Positions 8,106 through 18,473 of a DNA stretch of 42,597 nucleotides are shown here, one piece after another; within the stretch, counting starts at the first letter, position 1, and every line of letters starts with the position of its first letter. The DNA is from Prochlorococcus sp. scB245a_520K10 (GTDB lineage: Bacteria; Cyanobacteriota; Cyanobacteriia; PCC-6307; Cyanobiaceae), in contig JFNU01000169.1 in NCBI GenBank assembly GCA_000634515.1, forward strand, positions 76,395-118,991, read 5' to 3'. The notes beneath the pieces are model-generated. The model saw only the letters and a list, made by a program, of their open reading frames with translations, was not told where the DNA came from and did not search any database. The position numbers and the translations under genes are program-made.

Positions 8106-8687
8106 ATGTTAAAAAAAACAAAGAAACTTGCTTTAAATTTTAAGATTTTAAGATTTTTTCTTATCCCCACAATTTTAGTTTCAACTCCATTTTTTAATAA
8201 AGTCCAAGATGCTAAAGCAGGTTTGGAATTCCAGTGGGATCAAGACTCTGGGCATAGACGATTAAAGTGGTTTCAAAAAGAAAACAGAAGAAAATTTAGA
8301 AATACGATTTATTTTTTCTTGAGACCATCTGACAGAAGAACTGACCTTTTAAAAATAAATTTAGCAATCCCTAAGACTTTTAAAACAACTCTAGATAAAG
8401 AAAAAATAAGTCTTTGCAAGGTAAAAATAGGTGGTTTTGATAGTCGCACTAAATGTTTAGAGGATCTTCCAGCCGATATTGAAATCAATACTGATGAATC
8501 ATCCTTGCGTTCATTAAACATTTACCCCTATAGTCCAATTCCCTCTGATAAAGAAAGTTATGCAATTGTATTAAAAAAAGTAATTAATCCAAAAAGAACA
8601 GGACTATATCAATTCCATTCATATGGTCAGTCTAAGGGGAAATCAGTTTCAACTTATTTAGGAAGCTGGACCATAGTGATCGATTAA
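8106..8687 (+). CDS. Secreted DUF2808-family protein
   Basis: A 193-residue protein with a cleavable signal peptide: a basic N-terminus, a hydrophobic core FFLIPTILVS, and a likely signal peptidase site after AKA near residue 38. The mature part has LEFQWDQDSGHRRLKW, YFFLRPSDRRTDLLKINLAIPKTF, and a C-terminal segment GLYQFHSYG ending in GSWTIVID. This matches the cyanobacterial DUF2808 family, beta-rich periplasmic or lumenal proteins of unknown function. Two cysteines (near residues 102 and 119) could form a disulfide. The gene sits 30 bp upstream of rpmH, a neighbourhood I recall for picocyanobacteria. Confidence 0.75.
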   Translation: MLKKTKKLALNFKILRFFLIPTILVSTPFFNKVQDAKAGLEFQWDQDSGHRRLKWFQKENRRKFRNTIYFFLRPSDRRTDLLKINLAIPKTFKTTLDKEKISLCKVKIGGFDSRTKCLEDLPADIEINTDESSLRSLNIYPYSPIPSDKESYAIVLKKVINPKRTGLYQFHSYGQSKGKSVSTYLGSWTIVID

Positions 8688-8717
8688 ATGATAAATTAAT
8701 TAAGGGTAATTAAAAAA

Positions 8718-8855
8718 ATGACTAAAAGAACTTTTGGCGGAACTTCAAGAAAAAGAAAACGTGTATCTGGTTTTAGAGTAAGAATGCGTTCTCACACTGG
8801 TAGAAGAGTTATTAAAAGTAGAAGGCAAAAAGGTAGAGAAAGAATAGCTGTTTAA
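8718..8855 (+). CDS. rpmH: 50S ribosomal protein L34
   Basis: A 45-residue, very basic protein read directly from the sequence: [20 protein letters not shown] at the N-terminus, then [19 protein letters not shown]. This is the standard L34 pattern, in which cyanobacteria have MTKRTFGGT where many bacteria have MKRTYQPS. L34 binds 23S rRNA in the large subunit. The rpmH-rnpA order is conserved across bacteria, here followed by a PH-domain gene and yidC. The ATG at 8718 is preceded by AT-rich sequence without a strong ribosome-binding site. Confidence 0.96.
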
Positions 8856-8867
8856 TTTCAAATCTTG

Positions 8868-9254
8868 ATGGCCTTACCCAAAGATATGCGTTTAAAAGGT
8901 CATAGGACTTTTAATTATATTCATAAAAATTCCATAAAATATCATGGAAAATTAATGACATTTAAGGTAGCAAAATCAAATCCAAAAATCCTCATATCTC
9001 ATAAATTCACAAATTGCTCAAACAATTTTAGAGTTGCAATTGCTATTAGCAAAAAAGTTTCAAAAAAAGCCGTAGATAGAAATAAATTAAGAAGAATTCT
9101 CCAAGAGTGGTTATTAACAAATATTCAAAAAATTAATAACCACAAACCTTATTGGTTACTTGTTAACCTTAAATTTGGAGATTTCTGCAATGATAAAACT
9201 AAACTTTTGGAGGAATTTCAAAACTTAATGTTCAAGTCTCGTCTAATCAAATGA
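8868..9254 (+). CDS. rnpA: Ribonuclease P protein component
   Basis: A 128-residue basic protein. The signature of RNase P protein is in the middle: FRVAIAISKKVSKKAVDRNKLRR, the RNR-like motif that binds the RNA subunit. The N-terminus LPKDMRLKGHRTFNYIHKNS is also typical. It supports the RNase P ribozyme that removes 5' leaders from tRNA precursors. I chose ATG at 8868 instead of the TTG one codon earlier. It lies 12 bp after rpmH and its stop overlaps the start of the PH-domain gene in an ATGA junction, so translation is probably coupled. The protein carries an unusual NCSNNF stretch before the core motif. Confidence 0.95.
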   Translation: MALPKDMRLKGHRTFNYIHKNSIKYHGKLMTFKVAKSNPKILISHKFTNCSNNFRVAIAISKKVSKKAVDRNKLRRILQEWLLTNIQKINNHKPYWLLVNLKFGDFCNDKTKLLEEFQNLMFKSRLIK

Positions 9255-9664
9255 TTAACATGAATGAAGAAACCTTTTATGAAGGTGGTCCTGCTAAAAG
9301 TGATTTAATCATAAATCTGCTAGCAGGCCTAACTATTCTTGGTTTGCCATTTACCTTTGCTGCAATAGTTAGAGCATTGTGGTTGAGATATAAAATTACA
9401 AACAAAAGAATTACAATAGATGGTGGTTGGTTTGGTAAAAACAAAACACAAGTATCATTAAGTAATATCCAAGAAATTAGATCTATTCCAAGGGGATTTG
9501 GATCATATGGTGATATGGTTCTTATTCTTAATGACGAATCAAAAGTTGAAATGAAATCATTACCTTTATTCAGAGAAAAGCAAAAATTTATTGAAGATAA
9601 TATAAATAAAAGATCACAAATCCAAAATCTCAACGAGGTAGAAGGATTTGCTACTAAATCCTAA
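9251..9664 (+). CDS. PH-domain (bPH2/YdbS-like) membrane-associated protein
   Basis: A 137-residue protein that starts in an ATGA overlap with rnpA. Residues about 18-45 form one or two membrane helices (INLLAGLTILGLPFTFAAIV). They are followed by YKITNKRITIDGGWFGKNKTQVSL and IQEIRSIPRGFGSYGDMVLIL, a typical bacterial PH domain: strand, basic turn, I-x-x-I-R, glycine, D-x-x-L. The last 20 residues are variable. Function is unknown. Its position between rnpA and yidC, in what looks like one operon, is conserved in cyanobacteria as far as I recall, suggesting a link to membrane biogenesis. A second ATG at 9260 is an alternative start. Confidence 0.82.
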   Translation: MINMNEETFYEGGPAKSDLIINLLAGLTILGLPFTFAAIVRALWLRYKITNKRITIDGGWFGKNKTQVSLSNIQEIRSIPRGFGSYGDMVLILNDESKVEMKSLPLFREKQKFIEDNINKRSQIQNLNEVEGFATKS

Positions 9665-9736
9665 TTAAATTAATTACAAAAACCTTTTTTTCCTGTAAAA
9701 TAAAATGTCTAGTAAAATTACACTCTCTTTAATGTC

Positions 9737-10879
9737 GTGATAGGGTTCATTTCTGAAAAACTACTTATCCCGATTCTAGATTTTTTCTACGGTTTAGTTC
9801 CCAGTTATGGTTTAGCAATTGTTGCATTAACAGTTGTAATTAGAATTGCACTTTTCCCTTTAAGCGCTGGTTCCATTAGGAGTGCAAGAAGAATGAAGAT
9901 TGCTCAACCAGTAATGCAAAAAAGGCAAGCAGAAATTAAATCTAAGTTTTCAGGTGATCCAAAGAAACAGCAAGAAGAATTAGGAAAACTAATGAATGAG
10001 TTTGGCAGCCCTCTCGCCGGTTGCCTTCCATTAATCGTACAAATGCCTGTATTATTTGCTTTATTTGCTACTTTAAGGGGATCACCATTTGCAGATGTTC
10101 CTTACAACATAAACCTTAAGGTGGTTCCACAGGATCAAATTGCAGCTATTGATCCAAAACCTTACAAATCCCCAAGGCACTCTATATTCATTACAGAAAA
10201 ATCTCATTTCCCTGTAATAGCAACCATACCTAATGGAACAAAATTAGGAACAGAAGAATCAATCAAAATAAATTTACAAACAACAAATGGAAATAGTTAT
10301 TCAGAAGTTTTATCAAAATACGATAATGGATCAAAGTTTCTCCCTACTTGGAAGGTTTCTAAAGGATCCGAAAATCTAAAAGTTTCCCAAGATGGTACGG
10401 TAACTGCTATTAAACCAGGAGATGCAACAATCGAGGCAAAAATTCCTGGTTTAGCTGCGAAAAGTGGTTTTCTTTTTATTAAGGCTCTTGGTCAGGTTGG
10501 TTTTTATGTAGACGGGGCTATTAATTGGGATATTGCTGCACTTGTTGGCGCCTTTGGATTAACACTACTTCTCTCTCAACTTCTGTCTAGTCAGGGTATG
10601 CCTGCAAATCCACAGCAATCAACAGCTAACAAAATTACGCCGGTAATGATTACTGGTATGTTTCTATTTTTCCCTTTACCAGCCGGTGTATTACTATATA
10701 TGGTTGTTGCCAATATATTTCAAGCATTCCAGACATTTCTTCTTAATAAAGAAGCTCTTCCTGAGAATCTACAGAAAATTTTGGATCAACAATTATTAGC
10801 CAAAAATGAAGTAATAACAACCTCAGCTTCAACTGTCTCAGATAAAAGATTACCTTTTGAACCAAATAGCAAAAAATAG
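9737..10879 (+). CDS. yidC: Membrane protein insertase YidC/Alb3/Oxa1, with an inserted Ig-like segment
   Basis: A 380-residue GTG-start protein. The conserved core is a first helix (residues about 10-40), a cytoplasmic hairpin with [21 protein letters not shown], the helix [19 protein letters not shown], then two more helices from about residue 255 and 305 ([26 protein letters not shown]). It inserts membrane proteins into plasma and thylakoid membranes. Between the second and third core helices, on the periplasmic/lumenal side, lies an extra stretch of about 125 residues. Residues about 205-245 of it resemble a BIG2 immunoglobulin-like motif ([19 protein letters not shown]). It is 72 bp downstream of the PH gene and 15 bp upstream of ycf46. 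Confidence 0.95.
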   Translation: MIGFISEKLLIPILDFFYGLVPSYGLAIVALTVVIRIALFPLSAGSIRSARRMKIAQPVMQKRQAEIKSKFSGDPKKQQEELGKLMNEFGSPLAGCLPLIVQMPVLFALFATLRGSPFADVPYNINLKVVPQDQIAAIDPKPYKSPRHSIFITEKSHFPVIATIPNGTKLGTEESIKINLQTTNGNSYSEVLSKYDNGSKFLPTWKVSKGSENLKVSQDGTVTAIKPGDATIEAKIPGLAAKSGFLFIKALGQVGFYVDGAINWDIAALVGAFGLTLLLSQLLSSQGMPANPQQSTANKITPVMITGMFLFFPLPAGVLLYMVVANIFQAFQTFLLNKEALPENLQKILDQQLLAKNEVITTSASTVSDKRLPFEPNSKK

Positions 10880-10894
10880 TCTTAGTCCTAAATA

Positions 10895-12361
10895 ATGAAT
10901 TCTTGGTGTAGAAATTTAGAATTACTTATAAAATCAAGAACTTCATTAATTTGGATAAGGACTAAAGAAGAGGAAAGATTAGAAAAGTTGGTTAATTTAT
11001 CTTGTGAAAAGTTAAATATCAAAAGATTCGTTTCTTGGGATTGTGTTAGTGGTATTAAAGGATTAATAAATGAAGAAGGTAAGTTTTCTAACAATCCATT
11101 AGGAGTGCTTAATTGGCTTAAGGAACAAAATCCTGAAGCATCGACAATATTATTGGTTAAAGATTTTCATAAATTTTATGATGATCCAACTATAAATAGA
11201 ACTATCAAAGAACTATCTTCTGCGCTTAAGGAAACTAGTCATAATCTTATAATTAGTTCACATTTATTTCCTTCATCAGAAGAGCTTGATGAATTAATGA
11301 CAATTATAAACTTACCTTTACCTAATCAAAATGAATTAAAAAATCTAATAAAAAAAATTGCTGCCAACACTAATTCAAATCTTGATGAACAAGACTTAAA
11401 TGAACTTTCTATAGCTTCAAGCGGATTAACAGAAATAAAAGTAAAGCAAGTAACTGCAAAGGCACTTGCTCAAAGAGGAAAAATAAGTAAAAAGGATATC
11501 AAAGATATTCTTGAAGAGAAAAAACAAGTTATTGCCAGAAGTGAAATTTTGGAATTTTTTGAAGCCAAATCAAGTCAGGATGATATTGGTGGTTTAAATG
11601 TTTTAAAAGTTTGGCTTAATCAAAGATATAGGGCCTTTTCTAAAGAAGCTAGAGACTATGGACTACCTATCCCAAAAGGAGTCTTACTTGTTGGAGCGCA
11701 AGGAACAGGGAAATCTCTTACTGCAAAATCAATTTCTAAGAGTTGGTCTATGCCGCTTCTAAGGTTAGATGTGGGAAGACTATTTTCTAGCCTTGTTGGT
11801 TCAAGCGAAGCAAGAACAAGAGAAACAATTTCTAGAGCTGAGGCAATGTCCCCTTGTATTCTTTGGATTGATGAAATTGATAAAGGCTTTGGTGGCGATG
11901 CTAGAAGCGATGGAGGGACAAGTCAAAGGGTATTGGCAAGTTTGCTAACGTGGATGTCTGAAAAAGAATCTGCCGTATTTGTAATTGCAACTGCTAATGC
12001 AATAGATAAGCTTCCTGCTGAATTATTAAGAAAAGGTAGGTTTGATGAGATATTTTTTCTTGATTTACCAAATTCAGAAGAAAGATCAAGCATTCTTGAT
12101 TTGCACCTAAAAAAAAGAAGACCAAATTATAGTTTTCCCCTCTCTACCATTATTGACAGAACAGATGGATTCTCTGGGGCAGAACTTGAACAAGCAGTAA
12201 TAGAGGGTATGCACATTTCATTCTCTGAAAATAGAGAGCTTATGGAGAAAGATTTAATAAAGGCAGTTTCTGAATTGGTTCCTTTATCCAGAACAGCTAA
12301 AGAGCAAATCGATTTACTAAAACAATGGTCATCTACAGGGCGAGCTCGTTCTGCATCTTAA
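10895..12361 (+). CDS. ycf46: Ycf46-type AAA+ ATPase
   Basis: A 488-residue protein. Residues about 1-200 are an N-terminal domain starting with LELLIKSRTSLIWIRTKEEER. Residues about 225-470 form an AAA module with Walker A GAQGTGKS near 267-274, Walker B CILWIDEIDKGF near 323-334, sensor-1 FVIATANAIDKLP, and arginine finger region LLRKGRFDEIFFLDLP. This is the Ycf46 family, found in cyanobacteria and some plastid genomes and reported to affect photosynthesis or inorganic carbon use. The precise client is unknown. It follows yidC with only 15 bp between and is probably in its operon. Confidence 0.9.
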   Translation: MNSWCRNLELLIKSRTSLIWIRTKEEERLEKLVNLSCEKLNIKRFVSWDCVSGIKGLINEEGKFSNNPLGVLNWLKEQNPEASTILLVKDFHKFYDDPTINRTIKELSSALKETSHNLIISSHLFPSSEELDELMTIINLPLPNQNELKNLIKKIAANTNSNLDEQDLNELSIASSGLTEIKVKQVTAKALAQRGKISKKDIKDILEEKKQVIARSEILEFFEAKSSQDDIGGLNVLKVWLNQRYRAFSKEARDYGLPIPKGVLLVGAQGTGKSLTAKSISKSWSMPLLRLDVGRLFSSLVGSSEARTRETISRAEAMSPCILWIDEIDKGFGGDARSDGGTSQRVLASLLTWMSEKESAVFVIATANAIDKLPAELLRKGRFDEIFFLDLPNSEERSSILDLHLKKRRPNYSFPLSTIIDRTDGFSGAELEQAVIEGMHISFSENRELMEKDLIKAVSELVPLSRTAKEQIDLLKQWSSTGRARSAS

Positions 12362-12487
12362 CAAAATTCTAAATTATTAAAAATACTGCATAAGTTAGGA
12401 ATCATTAATTTAGTTAATTTTTCATCAAAAATCTCTAATAATGAATTTAGATTAACTATCTTAATTAAGGTATAAAACAAAAAAAGA

Positions 12488-13765
12488 GTGTTAGATCAAA
12501 AATTAATAAGAGAAAATCCAACATCTGTTGAAGACAATTTATCCTCAAGAGGAAAAGTCTATGAGATATCCCATATTCACAAATTAACTGTTAAAAAAAA
12601 AGAAATTGATATAGAAATATCCAGTCTCCAATCCGAAAGCAAAAAATTAAGTAAATTAATTGGTCAAGAAATTAGCAAATCTCAAGACAATGACTCTTCA
12701 GAACTTAGTAATTTAAAGAAAAAAGGAAACTATTACAGAACCAGAATTTCTGAATATGAAGAGAAAAAAAGAATATTAGATAAACAAATACATAATGAGA
12801 TTAGTAATTTGCCAAATTTTCCGAGCAAAGATGCACCTATTGGGAAAGATGAGAATAATAATATCCAAGTGAAAACTTGGGGAGATCCTTTGAGGAAAGA
12901 TAACCTTAAATCTCACTGGGAAATAGGGGAAGGTTTAAATCTTTTTGACTCTATAAAATCAACAAAAATTTCAAAAAGTCGTTTTATTACACTTATTGGT
13001 AATGGCGCCAGATTAGAGAGGGCATTGATTAATTTCATGCTCGACATGCATACTAAAAACGGTTATTTAGAGTTAATGCCTCCAGCTTTAATAAATTCAG
13101 AAAGTCTTCAAGGATCTGGGCAATTACCTAAATTTTCCAACGAGAGTTTTAAGTGTTCTAATGATGATTTATGGCTATCTCCCACAGCTGAAGTTCCACT
13201 AACTGCTTTTCATAAGAACGAGATTATTGATCCCAAACTTTTACCTATTAAGTATGTTGCATATAGCCCATGTTTTAGAAGGGAAGCTGGAAGTTATGGG
13301 AGAGACACTAAAGGTTTAATAAGACTTCATCAATTTAATAAGGTTGAGCTATATTGGTTTTGTGACCCAAGTAAATCCTTAGAAGCTCATAAAAGTATTA
13401 CTGCTGATGCTGAAAGCATTTTAAAAAAACTAAATCTACCATACAGATTAGTAGACATTTGCACTGGAGACTTAGGCTTCTCTTCCAGCAGAACTTTTGA
13501 TCTTGAAGTTTGGCTGCCCAGTAGTAAATGTTATAGAGAAATTTCAAGCTGCAGCAATTGCTTGGATTTTCAAGCACGTAGATCATCAATAAGAACAAAG
13601 ATTGATAAAAAAAATACATATTTACATACCCTAAATGGCAGTGGCCTTGCTATTGGGAGAACAGTGGCTGCGATTCTTGAGAATGGTCAACAACCTGATG
13701 GGAGCGTTAAAATTCCAGATGCTTTAGTTCCTTATTTTGGGTCAAATTTTTTAAAAACTACTTAA
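12488..13765 (+). CDS. serS: Seryl-tRNA synthetase
   Basis: A 425-residue class II synthetase with GTG start. Residues about 25-110 form the long antiparallel coiled coil that clamps the tRNA-Ser extra arm (many Lys/Glu/Leu/Ser residues). Motif 2 is [21 protein letters not shown]. The serine-site region [21 protein letters not shown] and motif 3 [20 protein letters not shown] follow, ending in [10 protein letters not shown]. The length is normal for bacterial SerRS. It charges tRNA-Ser and Sec tRNA in the cytoplasm. It starts 126 bp after ycf46 and ends 9 bp before the S2P protease gene. Confidence 0.97.
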   Translation: MLDQKLIRENPTSVEDNLSSRGKVYEISHIHKLTVKKKEIDIEISSLQSESKKLSKLIGQEISKSQDNDSSELSNLKKKGNYYRTRISEYEEKKRILDKQIHNEISNLPNFPSKDAPIGKDENNNIQVKTWGDPLRKDNLKSHWEIGEGLNLFDSIKSTKISKSRFITLIGNGARLERALINFMLDMHTKNGYLELMPPALINSESLQGSGQLPKFSNESFKCSNDDLWLSPTAEVPLTAFHKNEIIDPKLLPIKYVAYSPCFRREAGSYGRDTKGLIRLHQFNKVELYWFCDPSKSLEAHKSITADAESILKKLNLPYRLVDICTGDLGFSSSRTFDLEVWLPSSKCYREISSCSNCLDFQARRSSIRTKIDKKNTYLHTLNGSGLAIGRTVAAILENGQQPDGSVKIPDALVPYFGSNFLKTT

Positions 13766-13774
13766 TATAAAATA

Positions 13775-14854
13775 ATGAATGTTTTAACCTCAATAACAGT
13801 TCTGGGATTTCTCATTTTTTTTCATGAGATGGGACATTTTCTTGCAGCAATTTTACAAGGTATCTATGTTGATGGCTTCTCAATTGGATTTGGACCCTCA
13901 ATAATTCAAAAAAAATATAAAGATATTACTTATTCATTTAGAGCTTTTCCTCTAGGAGGCTTCGTTTCCTTCCCTGATGAAGAAATCAATAATATTGACT
14001 CTAAAGATCCAAATCTTTTAAAAAATAGGCCAATAATTCAGAGAGTTATAGTGATCTCAGCTGGAGTATTCGCTAACCTAATTCTTGCTTATTCAATATT
14101 AATAATAAATGTAACTACTGTAGGAATTCCTTTCGATCCCGAACCTGGTATTTTAGTGTTAGCTACTCAGCCTGAAAAAGCTGCTTTTCTTGCAGGATTA
14201 GAACCAGGAGATAAAATCTTAGAAATTGAAACTAATACCTTAGGAGCGGGAGATAAAGCTGTTTCAACTTTAGTAAAGGAGATTCAAAATTCATCAGAAA
14301 ACCCAATTTCAATAAAAATTGAGAGAGATGGAATTTTTAAAGATTTAACTTTAATACCAAAAAATGTTGATGGTAAAGGCACAATAGGCGCTCAATTACA
14401 GCCCAATATAAGAAAAGAGACTAAAAAGACAAAAAATATTTATGAACTTTTTAAATACACTAATAATCAGTTTTCATCACTTTTGGTAAAAACAATTCAA
14501 GGTTATAAAGGATTGATAACCAATTTCTCATCAACAGCTCAACAATTAAGTGGTCCAGTCAAAATTGTTGAAATTGGTGCTCAACTTTCCCAACAAGGTG
14601 GAACAGGGATATTATTATTTGCCGCTTTAATTTCTATAAATTTAGCAGTTCTTAATTCATTGCCTTTACCACTATTAGATGGTGGGCAACTTGTTTTCAC
14701 TTTAATTGAGGGGTTTAGGGGGAAACCTGTCCCAGTTAAGATACAAATGCTTGTTACTCAATCCAGTTTTTTTCTTTTAGTTGGACTAAGTGTGCTCCTC
14801 ATTATTAGGGATACTAGTCAGCTTCTAATAGTACAAAGATTATTAAACCAATAA
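13775..14854 (+). CDS. rseP: Site-2-type intramembrane zinc metalloprotease (RseP/M50B)
   Basis: A 359-residue membrane protease. The HExxH zinc motif is H17-E-M-G-H21 within the first helix (FLIFFHEMGHFLAA). The third ligand motif is in NSLPLPLLDGGQLVF near residue 300. A single PDZ domain lies between, about residues 125-200 (EKAAFLAGLEPGDKILEIE). Such proteases cut membrane-anchored anti-sigma factors or signal-peptide remnants inside the membrane. The extended RSIPLGGFV-like segment appears here as FPLGGFVSFPDEE. The gene lies 9 bp after serS and 62 bp before rpsN. Which anti-sigma factor it would cut cannot be told from this window. Confidence 0.92.
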   Translation: MNVLTSITVLGFLIFFHEMGHFLAAILQGIYVDGFSIGFGPSIIQKKYKDITYSFRAFPLGGFVSFPDEEINNIDSKDPNLLKNRPIIQRVIVISAGVFANLILAYSILIINVTTVGIPFDPEPGILVLATQPEKAAFLAGLEPGDKILEIETNTLGAGDKAVSTLVKEIQNSSENPISIKIERDGIFKDLTLIPKNVDGKGTIGAQLQPNIRKETKKTKNIYELFKYTNNQFSSLLVKTIQGYKGLITNFSSTAQQLSGPVKIVEIGAQLSQQGGTGILLFAALISINLAVLNSLPLPLLDGGQLVFTLIEGFRGKPVPVKIQMLVTQSSFFLLVGLSVLLIIRDTSQLLIVQRLLNQ

Positions 14855-14916
14855 ATAAATTTTAAAAAAAGTTATTCAAGCTGTTAATATATTAGAAAGT
14901 ATAAAAATTTTGTTAA

Positions 14917-15219
14917 ATGGCTAAGAAGTCCATGATTGCTAGAGAGGTCAAACGCAAAAGGCTAGTAAAGAAATACGCTGCAAAAAGAAAATCATTATTA
15001 GATGAGTTTAATGCCGCAAAAGATCCTATGGAAAGATTAGAAATCCATAGAAAGATCCAAGGATTACCTAGAAACTCAGCTCCAAACAGAGTTAGGAATA
15101 GATGTTGGGCAACTGGCAAGCCCAGAGGAGTTTATAGAGATTTTGGATTATGCAGGAACCAATTAAGACAAAGAGCTCATAATGGTGAATTACCAGGTGT
15201 TGTAAAATCAAGTTGGTAA
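14917..15219 (+). CDS. rpsN: 30S ribosomal protein S14
   Basis: A 100-residue, very basic protein of the long, zinc-free S14 type used by cyanobacteria and plastids. The N-terminus [20 protein letters not shown] and the C-terminal block [19 protein letters not shown], ending in [11 protein letters not shown], are diagnostic. The four-cysteine zinc ribbon of the short form is absent. S14 binds 16S rRNA in the small-subunit head. Here it is a single gene away from the large ribosomal operons, between an S2P protease and pnp, an arrangement I recall for cyanobacteria. Confidence 0.97.
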   Translation: MAKKSMIAREVKRKRLVKKYAAKRKSLLDEFNAAKDPMERLEIHRKIQGLPRNSAPNRVRNRCWATGKPRGVYRDFGLCRNQLRQRAHNGELPGVVKSSW

Positions 15220-15367
15220 TAAATTATCATTATTAGGATTCCATTACCTTATTTTTCTAAAGTGAAGCAATGACAAGGTCTTGCAGATAATTTTGATGTT
15301 TTACTCCAAAGAAAAATTAAATCATATTTAAATAAATACTCAATATGTCCCTATTAGATGTAAGAAT

Positions 15368-15393
15368 AAATTATGTATACGAATTCATAATTT
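15368..15393 (+). promoter_or_regulatory. Short inverted repeat just upstream of the pnp start
   Basis: Seen: AAATTATG at 15368-15375 and its exact complement CATAATTT at 15386-15393, separated by 10 bases, ending five bases before the GTG start of pnp. In RNA this would form an AU-rich 8-bp hairpin covering the usual ribosome-binding position. In E. coli pnp is autoregulated through a leader hairpin; a similar role here is only a guess. Confidence 0.35.
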
Positions 15394-15398
15394 AAAAA

Positions 15399-17564
15399 GT
15401 GGAAGGACAAAATAAGTCGATCACGTTTGACGGACGAGAGATACGACTAACTACAGGACTATATGCTCCTCAGGCAAATGGATCAGTATTGATTGAATGT
15501 GGAGACACCTCCTTATTAGTTACTGCAACAAAAACCACAAAAAAAGAAGCTTCAGACTTTTTGCCTCTAATCTGCGACTATGAGGAAAAACTATATGCTG
15601 CAGGCAGGATACCCGGTGGATTTATGAGAAGAGAGGGGCGTCCTCCAGAAAGAGCCACATTAATAGCAAGATTAATTGATAGGCCTATGAGACCACTTTT
15701 CCCTAGTTGGATGAGAGATGAGATTCAAATTGTAGCTTCTTGTCTTTCTCTTGATGAAAGGGTGCCTGCAGATGTTCTTGCTGTGACTGGAGCATCAATA
15801 GCAACACTATTGGGAGAGATACCTTTTTACGGGCCAATGGCTGCTGTAAGAGTTGGCCTTTTAGGAGATGATTTTATTCTTAATCCAAGTTACCGCGAAA
15901 TAGAAAAGGGTGATCTTGATATAGTTGTCGCAGGGTCAAACGAAGGGATTGTAATGATTGAGGCTGGTGCAAACCAACTTTCTGAACAAGACACTATTGA
16001 AGCTATAGATTTCGGTTATGAAGCTGTTACTGAATTAATTAAATCTCAAGAAAACCTTCTCGAAGAATTAGGGATCAAGCAAACAAAACCTGAAGATCCT
16101 GAGCAAGAGAACTCTTTAATAAGTTATTTAGAGAAAAATTGCTCAAAGCCTATTGATTTAATCTTAAAGAAATTTGATCAGTCAAAAGAAGAAAGAGATC
16201 TAGAACTTGAGAAAGTAAAAGCAGTTGCTCAAAATAAAATAGATTCTCTTAAGGATGATAATCAAGTGAAATTAATCACTGCAGAAAATGATAAATTAAT
16301 ACATTCTGATTTTAAAAAATTAACCAAGAAATTAATGAGATCACAAATCATTAATGATGGGAAAAGGGTTGATGGTAGGGATCTAGACGAAGTAAGAAAA
16401 ATATCAGCTGCTGCAGGAATACTCCCAAAAAGAGTTCACGGTTCAGCTTTATTTCAAAGAGGTTTAACGCAAGTATTATCAACAACTACGCTTGGCACTC
16501 CTAGTGATGCTCAAGAGATGGATGATCTTAATCCAAGTACTGAAAAGACTTACTTACACCACTATAACTTTCCTCCTTATTCAGTGGGTGAGACCCGGCC
16601 AATGAGAACTCCTGGAAGGAGAGAAATTGGTCATGGAGCCCTAGCTGAAAGAGCCATAATACCTGTTTTACCAGGGAAAGAAACATTCCCTTACGTTCTA
16701 AGAGTAGTAAGTGAAGTTTTAAGTTCTAATGGATCTACATCAATGGGATCTGTTTGTGGAAGTACGCTATCTTTACTTGATGCTGGTGTTCCTTTAAAAG
16801 CCCCTGTAAGCGGAACTGCGATGGGCCTAATTAAAGAAGGCAAAGAGATTAGAATTCTTACAGATATTCAAGGAATTGAAGATTTCCTTGGAGATATGGA
16901 CTTCAAAGTTGCTGGAACTGAAAAAGGAATAACAGCATTGCAAATGGATATGAAAATTAAAGGATTACCAGTTTCTGTAATTTCCGATGCCATAAAAAAA
17001 GCTCGTCCCGCAAGATTACATATATTGGAAAAAATGCAGGAAGCAATTGAAAAACCTCAAGAATCATTATCTCCTCATGCCCCAAGACTTTTAAGTTTCA
17101 GAATTGATCCTGAACTTATAGGTACTGTGATCGGTCCAGGTGGTAGAACTATCAAAGGTATTACAGAAAGGACAAATACCAAAATTGATATCGAAGATGG
17201 GGGAATTGTTACTATAGCCTCCCATGACGGAGCAGCTGCAGAGGAAGCTCAGAAGATAATAGAAGGCCTAACAAGAAAGGTTCACGAAGGTGAAATCTTT
17301 TCAGGAGTAGTTACTAGAATTATTCCTATAGGAGCCTTCGTTGAAATACTACCTGGTAAAGAGGGTATGGTTCACATATCACAGTTATCAGAGGCTAGAG
17401 TCGAGAGGGTAGAGGACGTTGTTAGGCAAGGTGACGAGGTAACAGTAAGAGTTCGGGAAATTGATAGTAGAGGCAGGATTAATTTAACCCTTAGAGGTGT
17501 TGGTCAGAATAATGGGATGTCCTATCCAGAACCAACCCCCACACCCGTAGCACCTCTTAATTAA
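15399..17564 (+). CDS. pnp: Polyribonucleotide nucleotidyltransferase (PNPase)
   Basis: A 721-residue GTG-start protein of standard length. It has two RNase PH domains (about residues 5-220 and 320-550) linked by the helical PNPase domain. A KH domain follows around residues 565-630 ([19 protein letters not shown]). An S1 domain lies around 635-705 ([20 protein letters not shown]). The catalytic core shows the FFRREGRP-like [22 protein letters not shown] loop in the first domain and [20 protein letters not shown] in the second. PNPase degrades RNA 3' to 5' with phosphate and can add tails in cyanobacteria. Its end overlaps the convergent cysQ-like gene by 4 bp. Confidence 0.97.
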   Translation: MEGQNKSITFDGREIRLTTGLYAPQANGSVLIECGDTSLLVTATKTTKKEASDFLPLICDYEEKLYAAGRIPGGFMRREGRPPERATLIARLIDRPMRPLFPSWMRDEIQIVASCLSLDERVPADVLAVTGASIATLLGEIPFYGPMAAVRVGLLGDDFILNPSYREIEKGDLDIVVAGSNEGIVMIEAGANQLSEQDTIEAIDFGYEAVTELIKSQENLLEELGIKQTKPEDPEQENSLISYLEKNCSKPIDLILKKFDQSKEERDLELEKVKAVAQNKIDSLKDDNQVKLITAENDKLIHSDFKKLTKKLMRSQIINDGKRVDGRDLDEVRKISAAAGILPKRVHGSALFQRGLTQVLSTTTLGTPSDAQEMDDLNPSTEKTYLHHYNFPPYSVGETRPMRTPGRREIGHGALAERAIIPVLPGKETFPYVLRVVSEVLSSNGSTSMGSVCGSTLSLLDAGVPLKAPVSGTAMGLIKEGKEIRILTDIQGIEDFLGDMDFKVAGTEKGITALQMDMKIKGLPVSVISDAIKKARPARLHILEKMQEAIEKPQESLSPHAPRLLSFRIDPELIGTVIGPGGRTIKGITERTNTKIDIEDGGIVTIASHDGAAAEEAQKIIEGLTRKVHEGEIFSGVVTRIIPIGAFVEILPGKEGMVHISQLSEARVERVEDVVRQGDEVTVRVREIDSRGRINLTLRGVGQNNGMSYPEPTPTPVAPLN

Positions 17565-18469
17565 TCAAAAGGATATAAATCGAATTTTCTTATAACTTGC
17601 ATTATTTCTGAGCATATACTTTTATGAGAAAATTTACCACTTGTAGCGATTATTATTCCACCTTGCTCAAAATTTGAGCCTCCATAGGATAATTCATCAT
17701 TATTTAGATTGGTTAAAGAACCGCCAGCAGTTTTCAAGATAGCTTCTGGCGCAGCGAAGTCCCAGTCTTTAGGCGAACTCTTACCTGGCAGGCTCAAACA
17801 AATATAGATATTACTCTCTCCTCTTAAAATTGAAGCAATTTTACACCCAACACTTCCCATAACAATTTGATCTTTAAAATTTAATTTTTCAATTACCTTT
17901 TTTAGAGTTTGATTCCTATGATTTTTACTTGTAACAATTGTCATATCATGAATTCTACTATTGTTTTGCAGAGGATTAGTTTTTAAGTAAGTTCCATCTC
18001 TTGATTCACACCAACTTTTTCTTCCATTAGAGATCCATAATTGATTCTTCTCAGGGATAAGAACAACTCCAATTAACGGTTTTTGCTTATAATTCAATGC
18101 CAGATGCATCGCATAATTACCCGTTCCTTGGATAAAATCCTTTGTACCATCTAAAGGATCTAAAACCCAACACCAGTCAGATTTTGCTTCAAAATAACTT
18201 AACCCATCCTTTACATTCTCTTCACTTAAAATATCCCAATCAATATTTTTGTAATTTTTATTTATTCCATTTATGATAATCTCATTAACTTTTAAGTCAG
18301 CAAGAGTTACGGGATCTTCAGGGGTTTTATTTTGAATAATGTTAGCTTTTTCTTTTGGATTTCTAATGAGATTAGAATAATAAATCAATATATCTGCTGC
18401 TTTCCAGCTTAAAATCCTCAAATCATCGATAAGATTATTAATATCTAAATCAAAAGGTAATTTAGTCAC
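17561..18469 (-). CDS. cysQ: CysQ-like 3'(2'),5'-bisphosphate nucleotidase / inositol monophosphatase family
   Basis: A 302-residue lithium-sensitive-type phosphatase with GTG start. The metal-binding motifs are in order: [12 protein letters not shown] (about residues 52-63), [29 protein letters not shown] (about 113-132) and [15 protein letters not shown] near residue 235. In cyanobacteria such enzymes dephosphorylate PAP from sulfate assimilation; some also act on inositol or fructose bisphosphates. CysQ is the most likely of these. It is convergent with pnp (4-bp overlap) and its start is only 4 bp from the divergent rsmI start, so promoter sequence must lie inside the neighbour. Confidence 0.85.
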   Translation of the reverse strand: MTKLPFDLDINNLIDDLRILSWKAADILIYYSNLIRNPKEKANIIQNKTPEDPVTLADLKVNEIIINGINKNYKNIDWDILSEENVKDGLSYFEAKSDWCWVLDPLDGTKDFIQGTGNYAMHLALNYKQKPLIGVVLIPEKNQLWISNGRKSWCESRDGTYLKTNPLQNNSRIHDMTIVTSKNHRNQTLKKVIEKLNFKDQIVMGSVGCKIASILRGESNIYICLSLPGKSSPKDWDFAAPEAILKTAGGSLTNLNNDELSYGGSNFEQGGIIIATSGKFSHKSICSEIMQVIRKFDLYPFD

Positions 18470-18473
18470 ATAA

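Noticed and set aside
8865..8867. TTG start of rnpA
   Set aside because: An ATG follows directly as the next codon and gives the usual N-terminus.
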